A stretch of 64,000 nucleotides of DNA from Roseobacter litoralis Och 149 (GCF_000154785.2 NC_015730.1:248001-312000); one strand, 5' to 3'; positions 8,695 to 17,449 are shown, counted from the stretch's first letter. Made by a program: numbers and translations. Notes: generated from the letters alone by a model not told the origin.

Positions 8695-9669
8695 TTACTC
8701 GCAGGCGTAGCTGACGCCATTTGCGGTGTCGATCTTGCGGATCACGTCCCAGAATTCCTGATAGGTCATCTCAAGGAACTGGCCTTCGTTCGATTTTTCG
8801 AACTCTGCCTGCAGTGAGGTGCCTTCCCATTCGAAATTAAAGAACGCATTGCGGATCTTCTCTTTCAGTTCCGGCTTGAGGTTGTAGACCGTGCCAAATC
8901 CTGTGGTCGGGAAGGTTTGCGATTTATACACGACCTTCACGTCGTCTTCGGAGATCACGTCGCGGCTGATCATGCGCGATTTGACCGAATTGGCGATGGA
9001 GGCGGCAACGTAGTCCTTATTGGCCACGCCAAGGATGGAGTTGTCGTGCTTGCCGGAAAACACGGGCTCGAAATCACGTTCGGGCAGCATGTCGAAGTCG
9101 CCCTTGAGGATCGCAGAGGGTGCCTTGAAACCAGAATTTGACGTGGGCGACGTAAAGGCAAGGGATTTGCCTCTGATATCTTCAACCGTTTCGATTCCGG
9201 AACCGGGGTAGGTGATGATTTCCATCTCATATCCGAAATTGCCGTCTTTGGACGCCATGATCGTGAAGGGGTTGAAGCCCGCGCAGTTTACAGCCAGCGG
9301 GTTCGACCCGGTGTTGAAACCGGCGATGTGCAAACGACCTGAGCGCATCGCTTCAATTTGGGCTGCGTTGTTTTGCACGGGGAAAAAGACGACATCTTTG
9401 CCGGTCTCTGATTCCAGATGGGTCAGAAAATCGGACCATGCTTCTTTATAGACGGCCGGGTCTTCGACGGGCGTGTATGCAAAGATCAGCGTGTCGGGGT
9501 CGAGCTGCTCGGCAGGGTCAGTTGGCGTATCAGCGATCAGGTCCCCGTCAACATCGCAGAAGCGCGAATCCAGATCACCGCGTGGGCAGTCTTGCGCCAA
9601 AGCGCTCGTGGACAGCGACAGCATGCAGATGGCAGAAGCGCCAAGCAGCAGTTTAAGATTGAGTTTCAT
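8695..9669 (-). CDS. phnD: Phosphate/phosphonate-type ABC transporter substrate-binding protein (PhnD family)
   Basis: Periplasmic receptor of the importer, 324 residues. The start is the ATG at 9669, preceded by GGGAGGAAATGAA; the longer frame to 9750 would run into deoR. Signal peptide MKLNLKLLLGASAICMLSLS with cleavage near ALAQD. The mature N-terminus has an unusual calcium-site-like stretch rich in Asp (RGDLDSRFCDVDGDLIADTP) before the PhnD core. The core begins TLIFAYTPVEDPAVYKEAWS and contains the phosphate-binding stretch FTSPTSNSGFKAPSAIL near 175-190. The family binds phosphonates, phosphite or related oxyanions; the true ligand is undetermined. Confidence 0.88.
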   Translation of the reverse strand: MKLNLKLLLGASAICMLSLSTSALAQDCPRGDLDSRFCDVDGDLIADTPTDPAEQLDPDTLIFAYTPVEDPAVYKEAWSDFLTHLESETGKDVVFFPVQNNAAQIEAMRSGRLHIAGFNTGSNPLAVNCAGFNPFTIMASKDGNFGYEMEIITYPGSGIETVEDIRGKSLAFTSPTSNSGFKAPSAILKGDFDMLPERDFEPVFSGKHDNSILGVANKDYVAASIANSVKSRMISRDVISEDDVKVVYKSQTFPTTGFGTVYNLKPELKEKIRNAFFNFEWEGTSLQAEFEKSNEGQFLEMTYQEFWDVIRKIDTANGVSYACE

Positions 9670-9700
9670 TTCATTTCCTCCCTGAGTTTTCTTTACGTGA

Positions 9701-10528
9701 TTATGCGTTCGGTGATGGCGTGTCTGCAACGTGAATATCAACGCCACCACGCTTTAATGCTGCGAGTAATTCGTTTTGCGGTCTCACATCAACAAAAATA
9801 CTGTGAAGCTCGTCGATGCCGACGACGCGGGCCAATCCGCTTTGATTGAATTTCTCGGATCCGATCAACAGCTGGCGAAGTGATGCCTGACGCAGCATCT
9901 CCCTTTTAACTGCCGCAAACCCCCGAACGGTCTCGGACACGCCGTCCACGGACAATCCCGATGCACCAATCATGCAGCGATCCACTCGAAATCCGCGCAG
10001 AAACTCCAGCGTTTCAGTGCCAACAACTGCATTTTCGTCGCCCTGATATTCCCCCGGACACAGCATGACATCTGCGGATCGTGAGCCAAGCGTCATCGCT
10101 ACCGGCAGCGAATTTGTGATAACCGTGCACGACACATCGCGATAGGCGAGCGCTTTGGCCAGCTCAATCGTTGTTGACCCGGAATCGATCATTATCGTTT
10201 CGCCGTCCCGTACTTGAGACGCCGCAGCAAGGGCTATCCTTTCCCTTTCTGCAATACGTGCCGCCGTGCGTGTATCGAGATTTGGATAATGGCGCTGCGA
10301 CAGTGCCGAGGCACCGCCATGTGCGCGGTCTATCAGGCCGTCCTTGGCAAGCGCGTCAAAATCGCGGCGCAGGGTTTCCGTGGACGCGTTGAACTGCCTT
10401 GCAAGCTCACTGATCCGAACATGGGGCCGTAATTTTAGTTCCAGAAGAATCTTTCGGCGACGTTCTGATTTCTTAACTTTGCCCGGGCGCACATCGGGGC
10501 CTGCGTCTCGTTTAGTTGCCTTTGCCAA
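9701..10528 (-). CDS. DeoR family transcriptional regulator
   Basis: 275-residue repressor-type protein. N-terminal DeoR helix-turn-helix (about 23-75: HVRISELARQFNASTETLRR) followed by the DeoRC sensor domain with DSGSTTIELAKAL near 140 and an ASGLS effector-pocket motif near 190. DeoR proteins generally respond to phosphorylated sugars or similar phosphate esters. It is the first gene of the PhnDCEE operon and faces the Nudix/AfuABC-like operon across a 259-bp gap, so it may control both. Regulation of a PhnCDE system by DeoR rather than PhnF is less usual and hints that the cargo is a phosphate ester. Confidence 0.9.
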   Translation of the reverse strand: MAKATKRDAGPDVRPGKVKKSERRRKILLELKLRPHVRISELARQFNASTETLRRDFDALAKDGLIDRAHGGASALSQRHYPNLDTRTAARIAERERIALAAASQVRDGETIMIDSGSTTIELAKALAYRDVSCTVITNSLPVAMTLGSRSADVMLCPGEYQGDENAVVGTETLEFLRGFRVDRCMIGASGLSVDGVSETVRGFAAVKREMLRQASLRQLLIGSEKFNQSGLARVVGIDELHSIFVDVRPQNELLAALKRGGVDIHVADTPSPNA

Positions 10529-10650
10529 TTACCTGACCCACTTAAATTTGGCCTGATGATTGTGGTGTTTCGGTCTGATTTGCAATTATTTTGTTGCATA
10601 AACCACAAGTCAGTGTTGAAGCTTGGGTATAAACGATCAAACAACAGATG

Positions 10651-10681
10651 TGTTTAAACAGTTTTGAAATATGAAATTTCA
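10651..10681. promoter_or_regulatory. Pair of 10-bp palindromes, candidate DeoR operators
   Basis: TGTTTAAACA (10651-10660) and TGAAATTTCA (10672-10681) are perfect palindromes whose centres are 21 bp apart, two helical turns. They lie in the AT-rich divergent region between the DeoR gene and the Nudix gene, where one regulator could control both directions. No clear -10/-35 pair or Pho box was recognised in 10529-10787. Confidence 0.35.
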
Positions 10682-10787
10682 CAAGATGATGGTGCGATAT
10701 GACTTTTATCGCTTTGCCTTCACCAGACCGGGCCCAGTGTTTTGTACAAATCCTGACGGGTGACGACATAACCGCGCGGACTTGCCC

Positions 10788-11255
10788 ATGAGTGATCAAT
10801 TGGTAACGGCCATACAGATCGCGGCCCTGCCGGTACGGTGGGACAAGACAGGCAAGTTGCGCGTGCTGATGGTGACATCGCGCGATACCGGCAGATGGGT
10901 CATGCCAAAGGGCTGGCTGATGGATGGCAAAAAGCCCTGGCACGCGGCGGAGATCGAAGCGTTGGAAGAAGCCGGCGCTGTTGGTTTCATCTCACACAAT
11001 GCGATTGGCACCTATCACTACGACAAACGTCTCTCCGATACAGACCTGATGCCATGTGAGGTGACCCTTTATCCAATGGTGGTCGAAAAGCTGAATAAGC
11101 GATGGAAAGAACGCCTTCAGCGCAAGCGGCATTGGTTTTCGCCGGGCAAAGCTGCGACACTGGTTGATGAAAAAGATCTGTCCCGCATCCTCAAAATGCT
11201 TGCAGATCGGGCGGGAGAATTGAAGATAATGCAAAACCTGCGGGAAGCGTCCTAG
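10788..11255 (+). CDS. Nudix hydrolase, diphosphoinositol-polyphosphate phosphohydrolase-like
   Basis: 155-residue Nudix-fold protein starting at ATG 10788 (an upstream TTG is less likely). The Nudix helix region reads GWLMDGKKPWHAAEIEALEE: the catalytic EE pair is kept, but the first box Glu is Lys and the box Arg is Ile. This KGW-containing variant is common in alphaproteobacterial relatives of DIPP/MutT proteins, so it may be active with altered metal ligation. Substrates of the wider family include inositol pyrophosphates, dinucleoside polyphosphates and, in some cases, polyphosphate. It opens an operon-like run with the AfuABC-like importer, histidine phosphatase and PPK2. Confidence 0.85.
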   Translation: MSDQLVTAIQIAALPVRWDKTGKLRVLMVTSRDTGRWVMPKGWLMDGKKPWHAAEIEALEEAGAVGFISHNAIGTYHYDKRLSDTDLMPCEVTLYPMVVEKLNKRWKERLQRKRHWFSPGKAATLVDEKDLSRILKMLADRAGELKIMQNLREAS

Positions 11256-11314
11256 GCGCTTGACCGATCAGAACCGGAAAAACCGGGACATACGAATAAA
11301 CTGGGAGGAAGAAA

Positions 11315-12340
11315 ATGAAGAAATTTACAACCACGCTGGCGGGGTCCTTGATCGCGCTGTCCGCGTCAATGACTGCGGCGCAGGCCGACAAGCTGACATT
11401 CTACTGCAGCGCGCAGGAAGAATGGTGCCAGCTTATGGCGCGTAGTTTCGAGGATGCGACAGGCATTGATGTCAACATGACGCGCAAGTCTTCGGGTGAG
11501 ACCTTTGCCCAGATACGCGCGGAATCCTCCAACCCCAAAGGGGACGTATGGTGGGGCGGTACGGGCGATCCACACCTTCAGGCAGCCGAGGAAGGGCTGA
11601 CCATGGCCTATATTTCGCCAATGCGCGACCAGTTACACGACTGGGCAATCAGCCAGGCCGAAAGCGCGGATGACAAGACGATTGGCATCTATTCCGGTGC
11701 GCTGGGCTATGGGTATAACACCGACCTGATCGCGGCGAACAATCTGCCGGAACCCGCATGCTGGAAGGATTTGCTGAAGCCTGAATACAAGGGCCACGTG
11801 CAGATGGCGAACCCGAATTCATCGGGGACGGCCTACACGACACTGGCCTCGATGGTTCAGATTTTCGGCGAGGACGAGGGGTTCGAGTTCATGAAAGGGC
11901 TTCATGCCAATGTGAACCAGTATACCAAATCCGGTTCGGCCCCGATCAAGGCGGCAGGACGTGGCGAGAATACAATCGGCATCGTTTTCATGCATGACGC
12001 GGTCAAACAGGCAGTCTCCGGCTTCCCGATCAAGGTTGTCGCCCCGTGCGAAGGCACAGGGTATGAGATCGGATCGATGTCGATCATTGATGGCTCCCGC
12101 AACCTTGAAGAAGCGAAAAAGTTCTATGACTGGGCGCTGAGTGCCGAGGCGCAGAACCTTGCTCTGCAGGTCGATGCCTTTCAGGTGCCATCCAACAAAA
12201 GTGCGCAAACTTCCGAAAGCGCGCCTGATATGAGCACGATCAAACTGATTGATTACGACTTCAAGAAGTACGGCTCCTCCGATGAACGCAAGCGGCTGCT
12301 GCAAAAGTGGGACGAAGAGGTCTCTGTGCTCGCGCAGTAA
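11315..12340 (+). CDS. ABC transporter substrate-binding protein, AfuA-like (sugar phosphate rather than iron)
   Basis: Periplasmic binding protein of 341 residues in the FbpA/AfuA family. Signal peptide with cleavage near AAQADK (24-26); strong SD GGGAGGAAGAAA. Automatic annotation would call it ferric iron-binding, but the tandem Tyr that binds iron in FbpA is absent. That position reads IVFMHDAVK (His227-Asp228), with Glu251 23 residues further on and a Ser pair at 59-60. As I recall, AfuA of Actinobacillus uses His205, Asp206, Glu229 and Ser37 for hexose phosphate; the spacing matches. It precedes the permease by three bases. Predicted ligand: a phosphorylated sugar or similar ester (inference). 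Confidence 0.85.
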   Translation: MKKFTTTLAGSLIALSASMTAAQADKLTFYCSAQEEWCQLMARSFEDATGIDVNMTRKSSGETFAQIRAESSNPKGDVWWGGTGDPHLQAAEEGLTMAYISPMRDQLHDWAISQAESADDKTIGIYSGALGYGYNTDLIAANNLPEPACWKDLLKPEYKGHVQMANPNSSGTAYTTLASMVQIFGEDEGFEFMKGLHANVNQYTKSGSAPIKAAGRGENTIGIVFMHDAVKQAVSGFPIKVVAPCEGTGYEIGSMSIIDGSRNLEEAKKFYDWALSAEAQNLALQVDAFQVPSNKSAQTSESAPDMSTIKLIDYDFKKYGSSDERKRLLQKWDEEVSVLAQ

Positions 12341-12343
12341 TCC

Positions 12344-14563
12344 GTGCGAAACGCCACATCCGAACGGACCACGCATCCGGTTTTGACCTTCTGGGTCATT
12401 GCCGGGTGGGTCGGGTTTTGTCTTCTGCCATGGTACATGGTGGAAGACGGCCTGCTGTCGTTCGAGTGGCTGCGTGATGGCTATCCGTTTGATGAGGATT
12501 ACGCCCCTGCCGCGTTCCTGATCGCGCAGGGCAAAAAGCTCTGGCTGGCGCCTCTGCTGATCGCGCTTATTCTGCCGCTCATCGCACTGCGGCGTCCCAA
12601 ATCAGACCCGTGGTTTGCCCGGCTGCTGATCCTTTCGGGGGCGATTGGCTTTGGCTGGTTGATCGCGCAAGGCTTCAGCATCGGCATTCGCGGGTTTAAC
12701 TCTGACTGGCTTGAGGCCGCCTTTGGTGACCTTGGGGATCGTCAGTTCGGCATGGGCTATGGGGGCATGATCACCGCATCTGCTTTCCTGTTTTTGCTCA
12801 CGCAGGGTGTTGCTGCGCGGGGGGCGATCAATGGCGATGTCTTTGTGGTCAGCGCCATTGGCGGCGTGATCACCATCGTCGCCGTTTTCGTCTTTTTCCC
12901 GATTGCCAAGATGCTGTTCGCGGCCTTCGTGACCGAGGATGGGGCATACTCCATCGCTGTTTTTGCCGATAAACTGTTCGATGACCGGCTCTGGAGCCTT
13001 GGGTGTTTTGCCGGGGCAAAATGCGGGGCGGCGTGGAACTCCTTGTTTTTGGCGATAACGGTTGGATTTCTCACCACTGCACTGGGCCTGTGCTTTGCGC
13101 TGATCGTGACCCGGTCGGGCTTTCGCTACAAACGCGCGATCCGCGCGCTGACGGTGTTGCCCATCATCACGCCCCCGTTTGTGATTGGTCTGGCGCTGAT
13201 CCTGCTGTTCGGCCTGTCCGGTTCCGTCACGGTGTTCTTTGCCGAGATGTTCGGCGTGCAACCGACCCGGTGGCTCTATGGCATGCCGGGCGTGATGATC
13301 GCGCAAACACTGGCCTATACGCCGATTGCGTTTCTTGTTCTGATCGGTGTGGTTGAGGGCGTCAGCCCCTCCATGGAAGAGGCATCGCAGACGCTGCGGG
13401 CGAACCGCTGGCAGACGTTTCGCACGGTTTCGCTGCCGCTGATGCGCCCCGGTCTGGCCAATGCCTTCCTGCTCGGCTTCATCGAAAGCATGGCCGATTT
13501 CGGCAACCCGCTGGTTTTGGGCGGCAATTTCGATGTTTTGTCGACCGAGATTTTCTTTGCCATCGTCGGCGCGCAATACGATCAGGGCCGTGCGGCTGTT
13601 CTGGCGATGGTTTTGTTGTTTTTCACGCTCTCGGCGTTTTACGCGCAGCGCGCATGGTTGGGTAAGAAAAGCTACACCACCGTGTCGGGCAAGGGCGATT
13701 CAGGGGTTCATCCGTTGATGCCGACCGGTCTGGCCGTGCCTGTCATGGTGATCGCGCTGGGGTGGGCCATATTTACCGCCGTTGTTTATGGCATGATCAT
13801 CTACGGCAGCGTGGTCGAACTCTGGGGCGTTAATAATTCGCTGACCTTCAAACACTACATCACCGCCTTTTCCGTCCGTTTCGAAGAGGAAGGCATCCGC
13901 TGGACCGGGGCCGCCTGGGACAGTTTCTGGACGACGATCACCATTGCTGCGATTGCCGCACCGCTCACCGCGGCGGTGGGTCTGGTCACGGCCTATCTGC
14001 TGACGCGCCAGAACTTTGCAGGCAAAAACGCGTTTGAATTTGGCACGATGCTGTCGTTCGCCATCCCCGGCACGGTGATCGGTGTCAGCTACATTCTGGC
14101 CTTCAACGTTCCGCCGATCGAGATTACCGGCACCGGCGTTATCCTCGTCATCAGCTTCATTTTCCGAAACATGCCCGTTGGCGTGCGCGCTGGCATCGCC
14201 TCGATGAGCCAGTTGGATAAATCACTGGACGAAAGCTCGCTGACCCTTGGGGCAAATTCGTGGCAGACGTTCCGGCGCGTGATCCTGCCCTTGCTGCGCC
14301 CGGCCATTCTCGCGGCATTGGTCTATTCCTTTGTGCGCGCGATGACAGCAATTTCTGCCGTGATTTTCCTCGTTTCGGCGGAATATGACATGGCCACCAG
14401 CTACATCATCGGGCGGGTCGAAAATAATGACTATGGCCTTGCGATTGCCTATTCCACCACGCTGATCTTTGTGATGCTGACGGCTGTTGGCATGCTGCAA
14501 TTGCTCGTGGGTCGGGTGCAGATCGGGCGGCGAACCCAACAGGTAGCGGAGAAATCGACATGA
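12344..14563 (+). CDS. ABC transporter permease, fused two-domain (AfuB/FbpB type)
   Basis: 739-residue inner-membrane protein with roughly 12-14 helices. It carries two coupling loops: EEASQTLRANRWQTFRTVSL near 345 and DESSLTLGANSWQTFRRVIL near 635, so two permease domains are fused in one chain. The length resembles AfuB more than the approximately 500-residue FbpB/HitB proteins; the extra N-terminal part (about 1-230) adds several helices. Translation starts at GTG 12344, three bases after the binding-protein stop, and the end overlaps the ATPase gene (ATGA). With its neighbours it forms a complete importer. Confidence 0.9.
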   Translation: MRNATSERTTHPVLTFWVIAGWVGFCLLPWYMVEDGLLSFEWLRDGYPFDEDYAPAAFLIAQGKKLWLAPLLIALILPLIALRRPKSDPWFARLLILSGAIGFGWLIAQGFSIGIRGFNSDWLEAAFGDLGDRQFGMGYGGMITASAFLFLLTQGVAARGAINGDVFVVSAIGGVITIVAVFVFFPIAKMLFAAFVTEDGAYSIAVFADKLFDDRLWSLGCFAGAKCGAAWNSLFLAITVGFLTTALGLCFALIVTRSGFRYKRAIRALTVLPIITPPFVIGLALILLFGLSGSVTVFFAEMFGVQPTRWLYGMPGVMIAQTLAYTPIAFLVLIGVVEGVSPSMEEASQTLRANRWQTFRTVSLPLMRPGLANAFLLGFIESMADFGNPLVLGGNFDVLSTEIFFAIVGAQYDQGRAAVLAMVLLFFTLSAFYAQRAWLGKKSYTTVSGKGDSGVHPLMPTGLAVPVMVIALGWAIFTAVVYGMIIYGSVVELWGVNNSLTFKHYITAFSVRFEEEGIRWTGAAWDSFWTTITIAAIAAPLTAAVGLVTAYLLTRQNFAGKNAFEFGTMLSFAIPGTVIGVSYILAFNVPPIEITGTGVILVISFIFRNMPVGVRAGIASMSQLDKSLDESSLTLGANSWQTFRRVILPLLRPAILAALVYSFVRAMTAISAVIFLVSAEYDMATSYIIGRVENNDYGLAIAYSTTLIFVMLTAVGMLQLLVGRVQIGRRTQQVAEKST

Positions 14564-15636
14564 ATGAAACGCAACTCGGCGGCAAGGCAGCACCGGTTCG
14601 CTTCGAAGGGGTCTCCAAAGTCTTTGGCAAGGATGTGATCGCTGTCGACAACATCGATCTGCATGTCGATGCGGGCTCGCTCGTGACACTTCTTGGCCCG
14701 TCCGGATGCGGCAAGACGACGACATTGCGCATGATTGCAGGGCTTGAGATGGCGAGTTCCGGGCGTATTCTGATCGGCGATCAGGACGTTACAAAATTAC
14801 CTGCAACGGATCGCGACGTATCCATGGTCTTCCAGTCCTACGCCCTGTTTCCGCATATGACCGTGCTCGAGAACGTAAAATACGGCCTGACATTTTCCGG
14901 TTTTGGCAAGGAGGAAGCGCGCGCGCGGGCCTTGCATGGTCTCGATCTGGTCGGACTAAAAGGGTTTGACAACCGGTTGCCCTCGGAACTCTCCGGCGGC
15001 CAGCAGCAGCGTGTGGCCGTCGCACGCGCGCTGGTGCTGGAACCTCAGGTGCTGCTGTTTGACGAACCGCTGTCGAACCTTGATGCCAAACTGCGCCGAC
15101 AGGTGCGCGAGGACATCCGCGCGATCCAGCAGAACCTTGGCCTAACGGTCATCTACGTCACCCATGATCAGGAAGAAGCGCTCGCCGTCTCTGATCAGAT
15201 CGTGGTCATGCGCAATGCCGCCATCGCCCAGATCGGCACACCGCGCCAGCTTTATGATGCGCCAAACGACCGTTTCGTCGCGGATTTCATCGGAGAGGCG
15301 AACCTGATCAACTGTACCATCGTCGCGGTTGAAGGCGATACCGCAACCATCGACATAGACGGGTATCAGCACCGATTACCCGCGCGCGGTTTGACGCAAG
15401 GACCGGCCACTTTGGCCGTGCGCCCATCGCGTATTGTCGTGGGGCATGGCGATGGGGTTGCCGTGCGTATTGCCAAGGCCACCTATGTCGGCGTACGTAT
15501 GGAATACACCCTCGAAGGTAGTTTCGGGCAGGTGTTTGCAGTTCAGGATGATGTCGATGATCCACTTGAAATTGGTGCCGAGCTGCGCATGTCCTTTGCC
15601 GCCAAGGGGCCAGTCCTGCTGCCTGAGGCGAAATAA
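14560..15636 (+). CDS. ABC transporter ATP-binding protein (AfuC/FbpC/PotA type)
   Basis: 358-residue ATPase for the preceding permease. Walker A LLGPSGCGKTTTLRMIAG near 45-62, Q-loop MVFQSYALFPHMTV, signature LSGGQQQRVAVARAL near 145, Walker B LLFDEPLSNLDAKLR and H-loop YVTHDQEEALA. A C-terminal TOBE domain follows (about 245-355). The ATG overlaps the permease stop and the stop abuts the histidine phosphatase GTG directly, indicating tight coupling. Role assigned by synteny with the binding protein. Confidence 0.93.
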   Translation: MNETQLGGKAAPVRFEGVSKVFGKDVIAVDNIDLHVDAGSLVTLLGPSGCGKTTTLRMIAGLEMASSGRILIGDQDVTKLPATDRDVSMVFQSYALFPHMTVLENVKYGLTFSGFGKEEARARALHGLDLVGLKGFDNRLPSELSGGQQQRVAVARALVLEPQVLLFDEPLSNLDAKLRRQVREDIRAIQQNLGLTVIYVTHDQEEALAVSDQIVVMRNAAIAQIGTPRQLYDAPNDRFVADFIGEANLINCTIVAVEGDTATIDIDGYQHRLPARGLTQGPATLAVRPSRIVVGHGDGVAVRIAKATYVGVRMEYTLEGSFGQVFAVQDDVDDPLEIGAELRMSFAAKGPVLLPEAK

Positions 15637-16200
15637 GTGAGCGCCCTGATTTTCATCACGCACCCTGAAGTCAAGGTCGATGCGGCCCGCCCGGTGACGG
15701 ATTGGGAACTAAGCGAAACTGGCTGTGCGCGCGCTGAGCGGTTTGCGCGTTCAACGCTCTTGGCAAATGTGACCAGTATCTGGGCCAGCGAAGAGCGCAA
15801 GGCGCAACAGACAGCCGACTATATTGCGCGGCAGACCGGTGTGCCCCTTCAGACAGACAGTAATCTGGGCGAAAACGACCGTACCGCGACCGGGTTTCTG
15901 CCGCCCCCCGAATTTGAAGCCGCCGCAGATGAGTTCTTTTCGAAGCCCGACACCGCATTCCGAGGATGGGAAACCGCGCGCGCCGCTCAGGGTCGGATTG
16001 AAAACGCCGTGCGCGGTATCGCGGCGCACCACGAAACCGGCGATCTTGCAATCGTGTCCCATGGTGCGGTGGGGACGTTGTTATATTGTGCTTTCACAGG
16101 TCTGCCGATCAACCGCGCATATGATCAACCTTCTCAAGGTCACTATTGGACCGCAGATCTTTCCGACCTCAAGCCAAGACACCATTGGATATTGATCTGA
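15637..16200 (+). CDS. Histidine phosphatase family protein, non-canonical active site
   Basis: 187-residue phosphoglycerate-mutase-like protein beginning at GTG 15637 with no gap after the ABC ATPase stop. The usual RHG catalytic tripeptide reads THP (LIFITHPEV), so the phosphoacceptor His is kept but the phosphate-binding Arg is Thr. The second Arg (SEERKAQQTA, near 51) and the distal His (AIVSHGAVG, near 142) are present. Variants with THPEV exist in alphaproteobacteria, so this is a subfamily rather than decay. Fused by operon to a sugar-phosphate-like importer, it may dephosphorylate the imported ester in the cytoplasm (inference). Confidence 0.8.
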   Translation: MSALIFITHPEVKVDAARPVTDWELSETGCARAERFARSTLLANVTSIWASEERKAQQTADYIARQTGVPLQTDSNLGENDRTATGFLPPPEFEAAADEFFSKPDTAFRGWETARAAQGRIENAVRGIAAHHETGDLAIVSHGAVGTLLYCAFTGLPINRAYDQPSQGHYWTADLSDLKPRHHWILI

Positions 16201-16405
16201 CACGCGGCCTTCGTATGGAGGGGTGGATCTTGTGGTACAGGGCACCACACTACTTGCATGCTCAGGCCGCTGGTAATGACCGGGCTGGCCTTGATCGGCA
16301 CCGGTAGCTTGAAAATTTTTGCCCGACCCTGCGCCTGACAATGCTAAACTTGTACAAGCGGCGTCGAAACCTGCACCAGATTAACGCAACGGGTATTGGG
16401 AGACC

Positions 16406-17200
16406 ATGATGGGAAAAATATCAAATTCAGACTACGAAGCCGAGTTGGCAAGGCTGCAGATCGAATTGGTCAAACTGCAGGAATGGGTCAAACATACCGG
16501 TCATCGGGTTGCGGTTATCTTTGAGGGGCGCGATGCTGCGGGCAAGGGCGGCACGATCAAACGCATCACCGAAGCCATGAACCCGCGGATTTGTCAGGTG
16601 GTTGCCCTTCCGGCCCCGACGGAGCGCGAAAAGTCGCAATGGTATTTCCAACGATATGTCGCGCATCTTCCGGCGGCGGGTGAGATCGTCATATTTGATC
16701 GCTCATGGTACAACCGGGCGGGTGTCGAGCGTGTCATGGGTTTCTGCAGCGAAGAGGAATATAAGGAATTCATGCGCAGTTGCCCTGAGTTTGAGCGCAT
16801 GCTGGTGCGTTCAGGTATACAGCTTATCAAATACTGGTTTTCCGTCAGCGACGAAGAGCAGGAACGTCGGTTTCAAATGCGCCTGACCGATCCCACGAAA
16901 CAGTGGAAGCTGAGCCCGATGGATCTGGAGAGTCGCAAGCGCTGGGTGGATTACTCGAAAGCGAAGGACGATATGTTCTCGCATACGGACATCAAGCAGG
17001 CGCCTTGGTACGTGGTAAATTCGGATGTGAAAAAGCACGCCCGGATCAACTGCATCAATCACTTTTTGTCATTGATCCCTTACAAGGAAATCGAACGCCC
17101 CCCGGTCGTCCTTGAAGAACGCCCACCGCAACGGGGCTATGTCAGACCCCCGATGGCGGACCAAACCTTCGTGCCCGAAGTCCATCTGGACCTTAAATAG
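16406..17200 (+). CDS. ppk2: Polyphosphate kinase 2
   Basis: 264-residue PPK2-family enzyme that transfers phosphate between polyphosphate and nucleotides. Walker A FEGRDAAGKGGTIKRI near 36-50, the conserved RYVAHLPAAGEIVIFDRSWY region with the Walker B/lid residues near 85-105, and WKLSPMDLESRKRW near 172, all diagnostic. The length fits single-domain class I or III enzymes; the class is not settled here. ATG at 16406 with GGGAG upstream. It stands 205 bases after the phosphatase gene, so it may have its own promoter; that gap (16201-16405) holds only a small GTGGT/ACCAC hairpin near 16231-16249. Fits the phosphorus theme of the block. Confidence 0.93.
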   Translation: MMGKISNSDYEAELARLQIELVKLQEWVKHTGHRVAVIFEGRDAAGKGGTIKRITEAMNPRICQVVALPAPTEREKSQWYFQRYVAHLPAAGEIVIFDRSWYNRAGVERVMGFCSEEEYKEFMRSCPEFERMLVRSGIQLIKYWFSVSDEEQERRFQMRLTDPTKQWKLSPMDLESRKRWVDYSKAKDDMFSHTDIKQAPWYVVNSDVKKHARINCINHFLSLIPYKEIERPPVVLEERPPQRGYVRPPMADQTFVPEVHLDLK

Positions 17201-17449
17201 GACAGCGTTTCGGCAAAGGTTCTGCAGAACAAGACCCACGGCTGTGTTCTGTAAACAGGTTGTGAGCCGGGACGCGACTAAATGAATATGGCAATGTGAG
17301 CCGGTTTTGCCTGCTGTTCAGGAACCACGCGCGAACCAATTCTTTTGTCAGCCTTCCGTCGATCCCGCCGAGGGCTGGAGCACGTGTACTTCGTCGACAG
17401 GCACCCGACCCTACCGGTTCATTTGAGCCGTGAAATTTGTACAGATGAA

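Noticed and set aside
11315..12340. Ferric iron-binding protein (FbpA) annotation
   Set aside because: The iron-binding tandem Tyr is replaced by Met-His-Asp-Ala, and no iron genes or Fur-like sites are nearby; a sugar-phosphate role fits better.
12602..13576. 324-residue open frame on the minus strand
   Set aside because: Antisense to the fused permease and made of Arg/His/Asp-rich nonsense-like sequence with no family resemblance.
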